A DNA stretch of 64,000 nt from Clostridium magnum DSM 2767 (GTDB lineage Bacteria; Bacillota; Clostridia; Clostridiales; Clostridiaceae), in NCBI RefSeq assembly GCF_001623875.1, contig NZ_LWAE01000002.1, positions 1,233,135-1,297,134 of the forward strand, given 5' to 3'. Below are positions 1 to 9,076 of the stretch, in pieces; the stretch's first letter is position 1; each line of letters opens with the position of its first letter. Below the pieces are notes generated by a model. It was given only the letters and a program-made list of their open reading frames with translations, was not told the DNA's origin and did no database searches. Position numbers and translations under genes: made by a program.

Positions 1-303
1 GTAATCATCTGCTCCAATAGCTAACCCTTCAATTTTATCATCTTCTTCTGATTTGGCTGTTAACATAATTATAGGCACATCAGATGTCGCTCTTATTCTA
101 TTACAAACCTCTTCTCCTGATACCTTAGGAAGCATTAAATCTAAAACTACTAAATGTATTACTTCCTCCTTAAATAATTTTAATGCTTTCTCACCATCCC
201 CAGCAGTTAATACATTAAAACCTTCTTTCCTTAAATAGGCCTCCACCACTTCAACAATCTTGGGCTCATCATCAACTACTAATATTTTCTTTATATCACT
301 CAT
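1..303 (-). CDS. OmpR-family response regulator, N-terminal part (cut by window edge)
   Basis: The 101 residues visible form a receiver domain. The acidic pair VVDDE lies near residues 9-13, the phospho-acceptor sits in VLDLMLP, and LTAKSEEDD and the start of the GADDY motif follow. The C-terminal receiver end and DNA-binding domain lie outside the window. The ATG at 303 is preceded by AAGAGGTG. It resembles the complete regulator at 18523-19206, so the two are probably paralogues. Its own upstream region lacks the paired-heptamer operator found at ten other promoters here. Confidence 0.9.
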   Translation of the reverse strand, partial: MSDIKKILVVDDEPKIVEVVEAYLRKEGFNVLTAGDGEKALKLFKEEVIHLVVLDLMLPKVSGEEVCNRIRATSDVPIIMLTAKSEEDDKIEGLAIGADDY

Positions 304-394
304 GAATCAACACCTCTTTATCATAAAAATTCATTTTAACTTATTTATATTTTATCCTATTATCAATTGTAATTAGTCATAAATATAAATCAAA

Positions 395-420
395 CCCCCT
401 AGCTCATAAAAACTAGAGGG
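395..420 (-). terminator. intrinsic terminator of the SHOCT gene
   Basis: CCCTCTAG and CTAGGGGG pair around a short loop on the minus strand and a T-rich stretch follows, just past the stop codon at 435. Confidence 0.6.
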
Positions 421-434
421 TATATATTAGCTTT

Positions 435-668
435 TTATTTCTTTTGTATTATAACAGTTCTTCTTTTTATATATTCTTCCTCACTAATTTCTCCCTTAGC
501 AAATTTTTCATCAAGAATTTTTATCGCGCTGCTAGAGTTAACTGTATAATTTCTTACAAGTTTAATTCCAAGTACTATTAAACCTATAAATACCAATATT
601 CTAATTCCCATCATTATAGGCATCCACGGGCTAAATCCAAAACCTGAGCCCCAAAATCCACAAAGCAT
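435..668 (-). CDS. small SHOCT-domain membrane protein
   Basis: This 77-residue protein has a Gly/Trp/Met-rich N-terminus, one transmembrane helix (about residues 18-38) and a C-terminal SHOCT helix pair ending LDEKFAKGEISEEEYIKRR. SHOCT domains occur in many small membrane proteins and probably mediate oligomerisation; the molecular role is unknown. A close relative lies at 12042-12239. Both have the same paired-heptamer promoter, which places them in the proposed two-component regulon. The start has an AGGAGG-like site (AGGAGGAAATTA). It stands alone between a promoter and a terminator. Confidence 0.85.
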   Translation of the reverse strand: MLCGFWGSGFGFSPWMPIMMGIRILVFIGLIVLGIKLVRNYTVNSSSAIKILDEKFAKGEISEEEYIKRRTVIIQKK

Positions 669-725
669 ATTAATTTCCTCCTAAAATATTAATTTTTTAC
701 TGTTCTTAATTTATTATTTGAGTTA

Positions 726-758
726 ATTATAGCTAGTAAATGTGGAGGAAATATGGAG
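726..758 (-). promoter_or_regulatory. paired-heptamer operator and promoter for the SHOCT gene
   Basis: On the minus strand CTCCATA and CTCCACA lie 11 bp apart (752-758 and 741-747), then 9 bp, then TATAAT (726-731). The heptamers occupy the -35 position, as in promoters activated by OmpR/PhoB-class regulators. Nine other sites in the window share this exact spacing. Confidence 0.75.
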
Positions 759-803
759 ATTTTGATTTTTGAAAATTCGTCCATACGCTCATAAATTTTC
801 ACA

Positions 804-1853
804 TTATTTAACTCTACGAGCCGTTATATAGTCACTTCTGCTAATTGGTGAAATCTTAACTACATCTCCAGTACGAGGCGCATGTATCATTGCACCGTTA
901 CCCACGTACATACCCATATGAGTAGGGTTACCACCTTTACCAAAGAAAACTAAATCTCCTGGTTGCAATTGATCTTTTGATACACCTACTCCATCAGTTA
1001 TTTGATCATATGTGGTTCTTCCTACAGAAATTCCAAAGTGTCTATATACATACTGAGTAAAACCGGAACAGTCAAACCCACTAGGTGTAGTTCCACCCCA
1101 TAAATACGGTGTTCCTAGAAAATTTGAGGCGTATGCTACAACATTGTTATCACTTATAGGCGAACTACCTCTAGATAGAGTTACCTTAGGTGCTTCATTT
1201 CTTATACTAGCAACCTGGTTTACAGCTGCACTCACAGCATTTTGTTCAGCCAAAGCATATTGTCTCTGCTGCTGTTTAGCTTGGTCTATTAGCTTTGTTT
1301 GATCACTTTTATTTTTATTAAGTTCATTTAACTTATTCTCATTTTCAGATTTTAACGCTAATAGTTTTTCATTTTCTGTCTTTAGCTTGTCTACTTTATC
1401 AGCGATATCCTTTTGTTTTGCCTTATAATCAGAAATAATCTTAGTATCAAAGCTTATAATTCTATTAATCATATCCACTCTTGAAATAAAATCATCCAGT
1501 CCGCTAGAACCTAAAAGCATATCCAAATATCCAGTAGAACCATTTATGTAAAGTGCTCTCATTCTACTGTTAAATACATTCTTTTGCTTTTTGGTATCAG
1601 TTTCAGCTGTCTTTAATTCATTCTCTGAATTCTTAATATCTTGTTCTTTTATTGACATTTGCTTTTTATTGTCGGCAATCTTATCCATTACCCCTTCTAT
1701 TTGGTTGTCCAAGTTTTCGATGCTTGATTCAAGCTCTTGAACCTTTGAATATGAATTATTACTATTTGATGCAGGTTGTGCAAAGACTACACTATTATTA
1801 ACTGTTGCTGTAACTGCTAATATCATTAAAAGCTGCTTTAATCTTCTATTCAA
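804..1853 (-). CDS. secreted NlpC/P60 peptidoglycan hydrolase with coiled-coil N-terminus
   Basis: The 349-residue protein begins with a signal peptide ending near VVFAQPA. A long Lys/Glu/Asn-rich coiled coil (about 35-210) follows, like the regulatory domain of CwlO/PcsB-type hydrolases. The NlpC/P60 domain has catalytic Cys262 in FDCSGF, His312 in THMGMYVG and a third polar residue at His324 in IHAPRTGD. The family cleaves D-iGlu-mDAP type bonds in stem peptides outside the cell. A paralogue lies at 31039-32154. Its promoter carries the paired heptamers, so it is probably controlled by the two-component system. Confidence 0.93.
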   Translation of the reverse strand: MNRRLKQLLMILAVTATVNNSVVFAQPASNSNNSYSKVQELESSIENLDNQIEGVMDKIADNKKQMSIKEQDIKNSENELKTAETDTKKQKNVFNSRMRALYINGSTGYLDMLLGSSGLDDFISRVDMINRIISFDTKIISDYKAKQKDIADKVDKLKTENEKLLALKSENENKLNELNKNKSDQTKLIDQAKQQQRQYALAEQNAVSAAVNQVASIRNEAPKVTLSRGSSPISDNNVVAYASNFLGTPYLWGGTTPSGFDCSGFTQYVYRHFGISVGRTTYDQITDGVGVSKDQLQPGDLVFFGKGGNPTHMGMYVGNGAMIHAPRTGDVVKISPISRSDYITARRVK

Positions 1854-1975
1854 TGCTACCTCTCCTTACTTTAATATTTATTTAGTATGAATAAAGTAAT
1901 AAATTCATACTAAAATTTTTTAAGATATAGAACATCACAATTTATTCCAATTTGTCAGATTATATATCCCCCTGT

Positions 1976-2008
1976 ATTATACAAGATTTTTATGTAGATT
2001 TTATGAAG
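1976..2008 (-). promoter_or_regulatory. paired-heptamer operator and promoter for the NlpC/P60 gene
   Basis: On the minus strand CTTCATA and CTACATA lie 11 bp apart (2002-2008 and 1991-1997). Nine bp separate the second from TATAAT (1976-1981). About 120 bp of 5' leader would precede the ATG at 1853. Confidence 0.8.
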
Positions 2009-2194
2009 ATTTCATTATTGATAGGTGATTTTTTATAATTTTCTACTTTAAATAAAACATTAGAGAGCTCCTATGCAGTTAACAAATATATAAATGAATT
2101 TTTGGGTAATTAATTTATATAGTGCTTGATTTATACTTGTATAAACAGTGTTATAACTATATGATGTTACATAATAAGTGTATTATTAAAAAAC

Positions 2195-2232
2195 AAAAAC
2201 AGTCAATAACCTTAAAGTTGCTAACTGTTTTT
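2195..2232 (-). terminator. terminator of the Csp-like gene
   Basis: AAAAACAGT and ACTGTTTTT pair across a partly paired interior. The run of T on the minus strand fits termination just after the stop at 2241. Confidence 0.6.
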
Positions 2233-2240
2233 ATAGGCTG

Positions 2241-2588
2241 TTACATTGAAGCCATTCTTCTACATTCATCTGCACACATACGACAAATATCTGCACATGT
2301 TTGACAATGCTCATCTTTAAACATTGAACATTCTTTCGCACATGCATCACAAGCTCTAGCACACATATTACAGTGTTCTTTTGCAAACTGTCCATTCATA
2401 GACATAAGTGCTGATGACATTTCACACATTTGTGCACACTCAACAAGCATTTTCACACAATTCTTTCTTGCATTAAGATCAGGCTCATTTAAACATGCAT
2501 CATAACAGATATAACATGCCTGTGCACATTTGTCACATGCCTCTATACATGTTTGAAAATTATTTCTTACCATTGTTGCTGTTCCCAT
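2241..2588 (-). CDS. Cys-rich four-helix bundle copper-storage-like protein (Csp/DUF326)
   Basis: The 115-residue protein has about 18 cysteines in repeated CxxxC and CxxC spacings (TCIEACDKCAQACYIC, HCNMCARACDACAKEC, HCQTCADICRMCADEC). This is the signature of the Csp copper-storage family, in which Cys residues line a four-helix bundle and bind Cu(I). There is no signal peptide, so it is probably cytosolic. Copper storage is inferred from the family. The HMA/cupredoxin protein at 9310 is a second copper-type gene nearby. Confidence 0.85.
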   Translation of the reverse strand: MGTATMVRNNFQTCIEACDKCAQACYICYDACLNEPDLNARKNCVKMLVECAQMCEMSSALMSMNGQFAKEHCNMCARACDACAKECSMFKDEHCQTCADICRMCADECRRMASM

Positions 2589-2815
2589 TTTTAAACACTC
2601 CTTATGTAACTTAATTTTTTAACACGATATATAATATGTGTTTTAAAAAAATTTTTTATACGTTGAATATGGATTTAAATCTAAGTATGCAAGCTTTTAT
2701 TTTATAGTAGACGTATTAAAAAAAGAGAGCCTTAAAATATTTATAAACTTGAAACGGAGTTTTATGTAACTTTAACAATTTATCATCAATAATTTCATTA
2801 TTTACTTCTTCTAAA

Positions 2816-3010
2816 TTAGACTTTGCCTTGATCCATCATGTTTTTAATTTCTTGCTGCAGCTGAGAGATATTTTTCATTTTTGAATCTCTTAATTGTGTA
2901 AAAAGCTGGCGTATTTCTGGATTACTAATCTCCATCATGTATTTATTATACATAGATTGTAATATCATTTCATCCTGTAGGGAATCATGCAAAAAATCAA
3001 TATTATTCAT
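2816..3010 (-). CDS. small CotF-like/ferritin-like helical protein
   Basis: A 64-residue, all-helical protein (MNNIDFLHDSLQDEMILQSM and following), with pattern and size like the spore-coat CotF-related proteins common in clostridia. It lies 58 bp downstream of a similar short gene at 3069-3269 and probably shares its transcript. Part of the gap between them (about 3029-3060) is an imperfect inverted repeat, GGTGTGTGACACACC followed by GGTATATCACGCC. A sporulation role is family inference only. Confidence 0.65.
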   Translation of the reverse strand: MNNIDFLHDSLQDEMILQSMYNKYMMEISNPEIRQLFTQLRDSKMKNISQLQQEIKNMMDQGKV

Positions 3011-3068
3011 ATAGTATCACTCCTATTTAATGGTGTGTGACACACCAAATGGTATATCACGCCAAAAT

Positions 3069-3269
3069 TTAAACAATTGAAAACTTTGACATAGTTTGTG
3101 TTAATGTATTGTAATGATTACGTGATCCTTGTTCCATTCCTTTTAACATTTGTTTTAACTTTGGATCATTAATTTGTTCTGAAATATTAGCATACTTTTT
3201 TGCCATACCGTCTTCATGGAATTGCATTTCCTTAAAAGCATTGTTCATTATTTCTTGTTCAGTAAGCAT
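3069..3269 (-). CDS. small CotF-like helical protein
   Basis: A 66-residue protein beginning MLTEQEIMNNAFKEMQFHED. Two amphipathic helices and the phrase NDPKLKQMLKGM match the C-terminal half of CotF-family coat proteins and their short standalone versions. An AAGGAGGTTATAAAA ribosome site precedes the ATG. It ends in front of the 2816 gene and begins 13 bp after the stop of the DUF421 gene at 3283, so 4750-2816 may be one operon. Confidence 0.65.
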   Translation of the reverse strand: MLTEQEIMNNAFKEMQFHEDGMAKKYANISEQINDPKLKQMLKGMEQGSRNHYNTLTQTMSKFSIV

Positions 3270-3282
3270 TTTTATAACCTCC

Positions 3283-4005
3283 TTATTTTTCAGTTATTAC
3301 AGAATAGTATAATTCTCCGGTCGGATCAATCAATGCAGCATAAACATCTTTTACATTCGTAATACCTTTTTTTAGCAATTCATCCTTCAGCCATTTCTCA
3401 TCATATCCTAATTCCTTTAGGTTTTTCTCTATAACTTTCCCGTCATTGATAAGGAGAGTTGGAAGACCACTACCCATAGTTTGAATATTTAAATCCTTTG
3501 GAGTTACAGGCTGATAGTCTGATTTTTTTAGAACACTTACATGACCGCTGGTTTCCAAAACTGCAGCCTCCACTTCACTAATATTAGGAACATCTATACT
3601 CCGTATATCATATAGTAGTAATTCTAATGGAAGGAAAGCTTTTGCCATGTTAGGGCGAATAATCTTCCCACCGGATACTAATGGTATTGATTTTCCCACT
3701 ACAACTTTAGCGAAAGTCCTATTTTTTACAGCTATATAGGATATAAGATAATGAAGAATGTATATCACAACAATTATAACTATAGTATTAATAAAACTTA
3801 TTTTAGCCTCAAATAAGGGAGCTGCTGTTATTCCACCCATCATCCAGAAAAATGTAAAGTCATAGCCTGCAAACTGTCCTCCAGCTCGGTGCGGTAAAAC
3901 TTTCCCTTCTATCAATAGCAAAATTCCAACTACAATACTGCGTAAAGCGAATATAAATGGTCCAATTTCTTCTGCGCTTCCAAATACACTTTTTAACAAT
4001 TCCAT
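3283..4005 (-). CDS. DUF421 (YetF-like) membrane protein
   Basis: Of its 240 residues, the first ~90 form three hydrophobic helices. A mixed alpha/beta cytosolic DUF421 domain follows, with the duplicated pattern LLYDIRSIDVPNISEVEAAV, then GHVSVLKK, then LPTLLINDGKVIEKNLKELG. The family is widespread in spore-forming Firmicutes and its function is not settled. It starts 17 bp downstream of a second DUF421 gene (4022-4750). The two share architecture but only moderate sequence similarity, so the duplication is old. Confidence 0.88.
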   Translation of the reverse strand: MELLKSVFGSAEEIGPFIFALRSIVVGILLLIEGKVLPHRAGGQFAGYDFTFFWMMGGITAAPLFEAKISFINTIVIIVVIYILHYLISYIAVKNRTFAKVVVGKSIPLVSGGKIIRPNMAKAFLPLELLLYDIRSIDVPNISEVEAAVLETSGHVSVLKKSDYQPVTPKDLNIQTMGSGLPTLLINDGKVIEKNLKELGYDEKWLKDELLKKGITNVKDVYAALIDPTGELYYSVITEK

Positions 4006-4021
4006 TGTTATCCCTTCTTTA

Positions 4022-4750
4022 CTATATACTCATATAGACTGTTCCATCTGACTCAAGCATAGCTATAAATATATCTTTCGGATTGGTAATACCTTTTTCT
4101 TTTAATTTGGTCATTAGCCAATCATGTTCTAACCCCATAGCATGAAGATTTCTTTCGTCTATTTTTCCATCATAAATAAGAATTGTAGGTAGTGATATAG
4201 TTTTAGGTGGTAAGTTCATCTGCTTTCTTGTAAGTGGTAGTGCTTCAGGTTTTTTGATGACACTTATTTTTCCATAGGGTTCTAGTACAATAGTGTCAAT
4301 TTCTGATAGATTATGGGCACCTCTTAGTCTTAATTGTCCTAATAGATTATCCAGTGTTACACGACAATCAAGCATATTTTCTCTGATTATTATTCCATCC
4401 TTCATAAGAAGTGTTTGTTTTCGATCGATTAATCTAGGCCATTTAATATCTAAGTAAGATAAAAAAATATTTACAAAGGCATATACAAAAATAATTACTA
4501 ATCCAGAAGTAAGAGAAGATTGCGGATTTAACATTCTAATAGCAGCTAAGCTCACAATTCCAGCAGCTACTAAATAGTTATGACCTGACAAAATACCTAC
4601 TTGACGGTGGCCCATTAAGCGAGTTGCAATGATTAATGCTATATAAAGAATAATAGCCCTTAATGCCAAAGCAATTACTGATAAATTTTTACTTCCTTCC
4701 ATAAATGAATTCCAATCCAAAGTAAACCCTCCTGTATTACTAAAAAGCAC
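4022..4750 (-). CDS. DUF421 (YetF-like) membrane protein
   Basis: The 242 residues hold three N-terminal membrane helices (about 22-90, including ATRLMGHRQVGILSGHNYLV) and a DUF421 C-terminal domain (LRLRGAHNLSEIDTIVLEPYGKISVIKK; LPTILIYDGKIDERNLHAMG). It is probably the first gene of the 4750-2816 operon. The 200 bp upstream are AT-rich and lack the paired-heptamer operator. Function unknown. Confidence 0.87.
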   Translation of the reverse strand: MLFSNTGGFTLDWNSFMEGSKNLSVIALALRAIILYIALIIATRLMGHRQVGILSGHNYLVAAGIVSLAAIRMLNPQSSLTSGLVIIFVYAFVNIFLSYLDIKWPRLIDRKQTLLMKDGIIIRENMLDCRVTLDNLLGQLRLRGAHNLSEIDTIVLEPYGKISVIKKPEALPLTRKQMNLPPKTISLPTILIYDGKIDERNLHAMGLEHDWLMTKLKEKGITNPKDIFIAMLESDGTVYMSI

Positions 4751-4881
4751 ATAAATAGAATAACTCTAAAAACATTATATTTAGTATAATATCTTTAGGG
4801 ATATTATATTCAATAAAAACTTTTACTACATTCAACCTAGTAGAGATTGAGTCATTAAATCTTAAGCTAAAAAATAGTATT

Positions 4882-4927
4882 AAAATGAGCACTAATAGCT
4901 GATAGAACAGTTATTGATGCTCATTTT
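4882..4927. terminator. long perfect hairpin, probable bidirectional terminator
   Basis: AAAATGAGCA (4882-4891) pairs with TGCTCATTTT (4918-4927). Inside, a further 9 pairs including G-U (TAATAGCTG with CAGTTATTG) leave a six-base loop. It lies just past the stop of the small minus-strand gene at 4962. The A/T-rich stem ends would give a U tract in either direction. Confidence 0.55.
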
Positions 4928-4961
4928 ACTTTGAATCAACACGAAATACACTAGGTTTAAT

Positions 4962-5111
4962 CTATATTTTATATTGTTTAGAATTTATGTCTTTATCAGT
5001 ATATGTATAATTTCCGTTAGACGCGGTTTTTTCTATTTCATCGAGCCTATTATTGATTTGCCTTACTTCTGATTGAATGTTTAGTAGTAAATCCTTTATA
5101 TCTTTATCCAT
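4962..5111 (-). CDS. small hydrophilic hypothetical protein (49 aa)
   Basis: ATG at 5111, stop TAG at 4962, with AGAAAGGAGTATGATTAA directly upstream. The product begins MDKDIKDLLLNIQSEVRQIN and continues as a charged helix, then a polar tail ending SKQYKI. The strong ribosome site and the hairpin right after the stop support a real gene. I do not recognise the family; heptad-like spacing of hydrophobic residues suggests a short coiled coil. Confidence 0.6.
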   Translation of the reverse strand: MDKDIKDLLLNIQSEVRQINNRLDEIEKTASNGNYTYTDKDINSKQYKI

Positions 5112-5265
5112 TTAATCATACTCCTTTCTTGAAATAGTTTTTTCCAAGAAGCTGATTTTATTCAGATAAATCAATTTACAGATTGAAGAAATATATCCTC
5201 CTGAAAAGATATATTTACGAATCCATCAATCTCATAATTATTAATTACAATCTATAACTAAAATA

Positions 5266-5304
5266 AAAAAATCTGAAATGCCTCTATCACATCTCAGATT
5301 TTTT
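5266..5304 (-). terminator. terminator of the fix operon
   Basis: AAAAAATCTGAAATG and CATCTCAGATTTTTT form a 15-bp stem with one mismatch and a 9-base loop, directly beyond the fixX stop. Confidence 0.8.
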
Positions 5305-5328
5305 GTTTTTATATAATCCATAATTCTG

Positions 5329-5622
5329 TTATGCCAATCTAAACTGTATTCCAAAACCTCCCCTTGGGAAGTTCCAGTCAATATTATCGTGAGAACAAGC
5401 TATTCTGCAGGCCCCACACTCAAGACAGCCTTCATAGCCAACAGCAACATGTCCATCCTTAAACTCATAAACACGGGCAGGACAAATGAATGTACAGGTC
5501 TTTTCCTTACATGTCTCACATATCTTCTGATCCTTTATAGTTAAGTGAGAAAGGGTGTCTACATTATAAGTATTTAAATACAGCTTATCATCAATATTTA
5601 CTTTTAATTTTGTATTTTCCAT
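5329..5622 (-). CDS. fixX: FixX ferredoxin-like protein
   Basis: I place the start at ATG 5622. It overlaps the fixC stop as TAATG, with GGAAGG ten bases upstream, giving 97 residues; an in-frame ATG six codons earlier is less likely. The C-terminal half holds the cluster ligands ICETCKEKTCTFICPARVY and YEGCLECGACRIACSHDNI. FixX passes electrons between the FixAB flavins and FixC at the membrane. It is the last gene of fixABCX, with a terminator just downstream. Confidence 0.93.
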   Translation of the reverse strand: MENTKLKVNIDDKLYLNTYNVDTLSHLTIKDQKICETCKEKTCTFICPARVYEFKDGHVAVGYEGCLECGACRIACSHDNIDWNFPRGGFGIQFRLA

Positions 5623-6917
5623 TATTTCATCGCCTTCCATATTTTAAATCCATCCATACCCATACTAAATAAAGATTTTCCGCCAGCCATGTGTTTAATA
5701 GCTAACTTTTGCTTGTCTCGTTTTGATACTCCATCTACAGTAAACATTTCACTCATTACCTTGTTAGCTGCCGGTATATAATGATTGAAGAACTGAGGAT
5801 TTTCTTCCATGGTTGTAGATGCATTCTTATATTTTTTTAGATCCTTCATAACATAACTTTCTTTAAGCAGCTCCTGATAACGTGAAAGTGTTTGTTCATT
5901 GAATTTGCCTAACTTCTTGGCATGTATAATAGTCTCAGCAGCAAAACGTCCGGAGGTCATTCCTAAATTTGATCCCTCTCTATGAATACCATTAACAAGC
6001 TGTGCTGCATCACCAATTACCAGTACCCCATCCCCTACTAATTTAGGTATGCTATTATACCCTCCTTCCGGGATCAAGTGTGCATAATACTCACTTGCTT
6101 CACTTCCTGCAATTAAAGGCTTAATAACCGGATGCTGCTTGATATACTCTAGTAATTCATAAGGCTTAACATTTCTTTCGCTCATCTGTGAAAGCAAAGC
6201 TCCACATCCAATAGATATATGTTCCTTATTGGTATAGATAAAGGCTGTACCTACCATTCCTAAGGTTCCATCACCAAACATTTCTATGGTTGCTCCCATA
6301 CCTTTGTCCAAGTTAAATCTATCTTCAATTTTATCTGAAGGCAGCTTTAATTCCTCCATAACTGCAAGGGCTACCTGATCTTTACGCCATTCTTTATGGA
6401 AGCCAAGGCTTTTGGCTAGTAATGAATTAACACCATCTGCAAGAACAACCACATCCGCATAAATATCTCCATCCGGTCTATCTGTTCTAACTCCAACAAC
6501 TTTATTGTTTTCTACAATACATTCTTTTACAACAGTCTCGTTGACAATTAATGCTCCAGCTTCCACGCATTTTTTTGAAAACCACTGATCAAATTTGCCT
6601 CTGAAAACTGTAAAATTATTATAAGGAGGCTTTGACCATTCCATTCCTCTGTAACCAGTCTTTGCTACAGACTCTTTGCCCAATAACCAAAAGTTTTGCT
6701 CAATAATAGGACGTTCAAGAGGTGCTTCCTTCCAAAATTCTGGGATAATCTCGTCCATCATGTGGCGGTATAATACCCCACCCATAACATTTTTTGAGCC
6801 AGGATATTTACCTTTTTCAATAACAATTACATTAAGACCTTCTTTCGCCATTACATATGCTGCTGCAAGTCCCGCAACACCAGCGCCTACAACAATAACA
6901 TCAAATTTCTCAGCCAA
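5622..6917 (-). CDS. fixC: FixC, ETF-quinone oxidoreductase-like flavoprotein
   Basis: The 431-residue FAD protein has an N-terminal Rossmann motif, VVGAGVAGLAAAYVMAKEG (about 9-28), and the GDAAQLVNGIHREGSNLGM flavin-binding motif (about 300-320). It matches FixC, the subunit of the EtfABCX bifurcating complex that delivers the high-potential electron to a quinone. It lies 3 bp after fixB and overlaps fixX by one base, so the products are probably made in stoichiometric amounts. Quinone tail-synthesis genes at 19477-23435 share its promoter type. Confidence 0.95.
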   Translation of the reverse strand: MAEKFDVIVVGAGVAGLAAAYVMAKEGLNVIVIEKGKYPGSKNVMGGVLYRHMMDEIIPEFWKEAPLERPIIEQNFWLLGKESVAKTGYRGMEWSKPPYNNFTVFRGKFDQWFSKKCVEAGALIVNETVVKECIVENNKVVGVRTDRPDGDIYADVVVLADGVNSLLAKSLGFHKEWRKDQVALAVMEELKLPSDKIEDRFNLDKGMGATIEMFGDGTLGMVGTAFIYTNKEHISIGCGALLSQMSERNVKPYELLEYIKQHPVIKPLIAGSEASEYYAHLIPEGGYNSIPKLVGDGVLVIGDAAQLVNGIHREGSNLGMTSGRFAAETIIHAKKLGKFNEQTLSRYQELLKESYVMKDLKKYKNASTTMEENPQFFNHYIPAANKVMSEMFTVDGVSKRDKQKLAIKHMAGGKSLFSMGMDGFKIWKAMK

Positions 6918-6920
6918 TCT

Positions 6921-8210
6921 TTAAACCTCCTTCGCAATTGCACATAAATCTTTAGTTTTTAACTGTGAAATATCTCCGAGCGCTTCCTTAAAGCTACTAA
7001 TTAATTTAGGTAATACTTCAAAGACATCTCCCTGAATTCCATAAGTAGCCAACTTCATCATTTCACATTCAGAATCTGTATTTATAGAAACTATGGTTTC
7101 CGCTCCCTGTATTCCAACGGTATGCTGTATCGCACCAGAAATTCCTATAGCAAAATAAAGTTTAGGGGATACTGTTTGTCCTGTTTGACCAACTTGACGT
7201 TTATGATCTACTAAACCTTTCTCAACAGCACCACGACTTCCTGCAACTATACCTCCAACAACCTTTGCTAACTCCTCTAGCAACTTAAATCCTTCCTGAT
7301 TCTGCACACCACGTCCACCACAAACTATAATTTTAGCATCTTCAAGTTTTGCATTTTCTGCCTGTTCTTTAATAATCTCAAGCACCCAAGTCTTAAGAGA
7401 TTTTTCTTCAATTTTAAAAGTTTCTCTAACTATAGTTCCTGTCTTATTTACTTCAGTTTCTGGCATATTCATAACTCTTGGACGAACAGTAGCCATTTGA
7501 GGACGGTGTTTTTCGCATACTATAGTGGCCATTATGTTTCCTCCAAAGGCTGGGCGACTGGCAAGTAATACTCTTTTTTCTAAGTCAATATCCAGCTGAG
7601 TACAGTCTGCTGTAAGTCCGGTTTTCATTGCAGTTGCAACGGCACCAGCTAGATCTCTCCCTGTAGTTGTTGCTCCCATTAACAATATTTCTGGTTTATA
7701 CTTATTTATTAAATAGCAGAAAGCTCTATTATAAGTCTCAGCTCTATAGAAATGAAATACTGGGTCATCTATAACATATACGGTATCTGCACCATGTGTA
7801 AAAAGCTCAGATATTATAGATTCAACTTTATCACCTAATAAAACTGCACATACCTTTACCTCTAATTTCGAAGCAAGCTTTCTTGCAGCACCAATAAGTT
7901 CAAGAGTAACAGAGGCTAGATTACCTTCCAATTGCTCTGCAAAAACCCATACATCTCCAGTAGGCTTTTCTGACTTTGAAGCTTTATTACCTTCCTTAGT
8001 CTCATTCTTCAAGATATCATTGGCTTTCTTTTTGTCACCTAGAATACTTAACGCAGAAACTGGACACACCGATACACACTTTCCACATTCAATACACTTT
8101 TCTTTACTGGCTACTAATTTACCTTCTCCATTAATCTGCAATGCATCGAAGGGGCAACTTGGGATACAGGATTCACATCCAATACAAGAATCTGCAATTA
8201 TAACTGCCAT
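6921..8210 (-). CDS. fixB: FixB/EtfA with N-terminal two-cluster ferredoxin domain
   Basis: The 429 residues begin with CIGCESCIPSCP and CIECGKCVSVCP, two 4Fe-4S motifs within the first 50 residues. Then come the ETF alpha N-domain and the C-terminal FAD domain (GSRGAVEKGLV, RQVGQTGQTVSPKLYFAIGI, SINTDSECEM). An EtfA with its own ferredoxin domain is a common clostridial variant and would give the bifurcating flavin a low-potential outlet. Its start overlaps the fixA end by 13 bases. Confidence 0.95.
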   Translation of the reverse strand: MAVIIADSCIGCESCIPSCPFDALQINGEGKLVASKEKCIECGKCVSVCPVSALSILGDKKKANDILKNETKEGNKASKSEKPTGDVWVFAEQLEGNLASVTLELIGAARKLASKLEVKVCAVLLGDKVESIISELFTHGADTVYVIDDPVFHFYRAETYNRAFCYLINKYKPEILLMGATTTGRDLAGAVATAMKTGLTADCTQLDIDLEKRVLLASRPAFGGNIMATIVCEKHRPQMATVRPRVMNMPETEVNKTGTIVRETFKIEEKSLKTWVLEIIKEQAENAKLEDAKIIVCGGRGVQNQEGFKLLEELAKVVGGIVAGSRGAVEKGLVDHKRQVGQTGQTVSPKLYFAIGISGAIQHTVGIQGAETIVSINTDSECEMMKLATYGIQGDVFEVLPKLISSFKEALGDISQLKTKDLCAIAKEV

Positions 8211-9007
8211 CTAACTATTCCTCCTTTTAAGCTATCTGTAAGCTGTTTTACCACCTCATCAATATTGCCCTTTAGTAATTCCCCACCAGATCTTTGAGGT
8301 GGAGGAAATATACGTCGAACTGAAGTTGGAGACCCTTTAAGCCCTAACTGACTCATATCTGCTTCGAAATCATTAATTCCCCAAATTGTTGATTTATAAC
8401 GAGCTGCTCTAATCATATTTGGTAGCGGAGAATAACTTAAATCATTTATATCTTTTTCTACTGTAATTAAACACGGAAGCTTTGACTCAACTACTTCATA
8501 GCCATTATCAATTTTTCTGTGTATTACCACAGTATTATTTTTTAAATTTAGACCTTTTATTTTTTCCACATAGGTTAATTGCGGTATTCCAAGTCTAGAT
8601 GCGATACCTGGTCCAACCTGAGCAGTATCTCCATCTATAGCCTGCTTTCCACAAAACACTAAGTCAATAGGCTCCTTTTCCATTATTTTTTTTATTCCAA
8701 TTGAAAGTATATAACTTGTAGCTAGAGTATCAGACCCTGCAAATGCTCTATCGGAAAGAAGATATCCTTCATCTGCTCCCATTTCAATACACTTTTTAAT
8801 AACTTCCTCTGCTTGTGGTGGCCCCATTGATATAATAGAAACCTTACCTCCAAACTTATTTTTAATTTTAACAGCCTCTTCTACAGCATGTGCATCATAA
8901 GGATTAATAATTGTAGGTGCACTTGATCTGTCTAAGGTATTTGTTTTTGGATCTATCTTAATTTCTGTAGTATCCGGTACTTGTTTCACACAAACTAAAG
9001 TATGCAA
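8198..9007 (-). CDS. fixA: FixA/EtfB electron-transfer flavoprotein beta subunit
   Basis: The 269-residue protein begins MHTLVCVKQVPDTTEIKIDP, the EtfB signature. It contains GKQAIDGDTAQVGPGIASRL, which binds the nucleotide or second FAD in bifurcating ETFs. The start codon is TTG at 9007 behind AAGGAG. It is the first gene of fixABCX. In known EtfABCX complexes FixAB oxidises NADH and splits the electrons between ferredoxin and, through FixCX, a quinone. The promoter is the paired-heptamer type (9077-9109). Confidence 0.94.
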   Translation of the reverse strand: MHTLVCVKQVPDTTEIKIDPKTNTLDRSSAPTIINPYDAHAVEEAVKIKNKFGGKVSIISMGPPQAEEVIKKCIEMGADEGYLLSDRAFAGSDTLATSYILSIGIKKIMEKEPIDLVFCGKQAIDGDTAQVGPGIASRLGIPQLTYVEKIKGLNLKNNTVVIHRKIDNGYEVVESKLPCLITVEKDINDLSYSPLPNMIRAARYKSTIWGINDFEADMSQLGLKGSPTSVRRIFPPPQRSGGELLKGNIDEVVKQLTDSLKGGIVRWQL

Positions 9008-9076
9008 ATAAACAACAACTCCTTCAATTTTTATTTAAAATTATTATTTTCAATCGTTTCTCATTGCTTGTGCTCT

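Noticed and set aside
53..238. Open frame on the plus strand opposite the partial response regulator
   Set aside because: It is antisense to a clear receiver domain and has no ribosome site. The same applies to the frames opposite topB, the M23, methyltransferase and fix genes.
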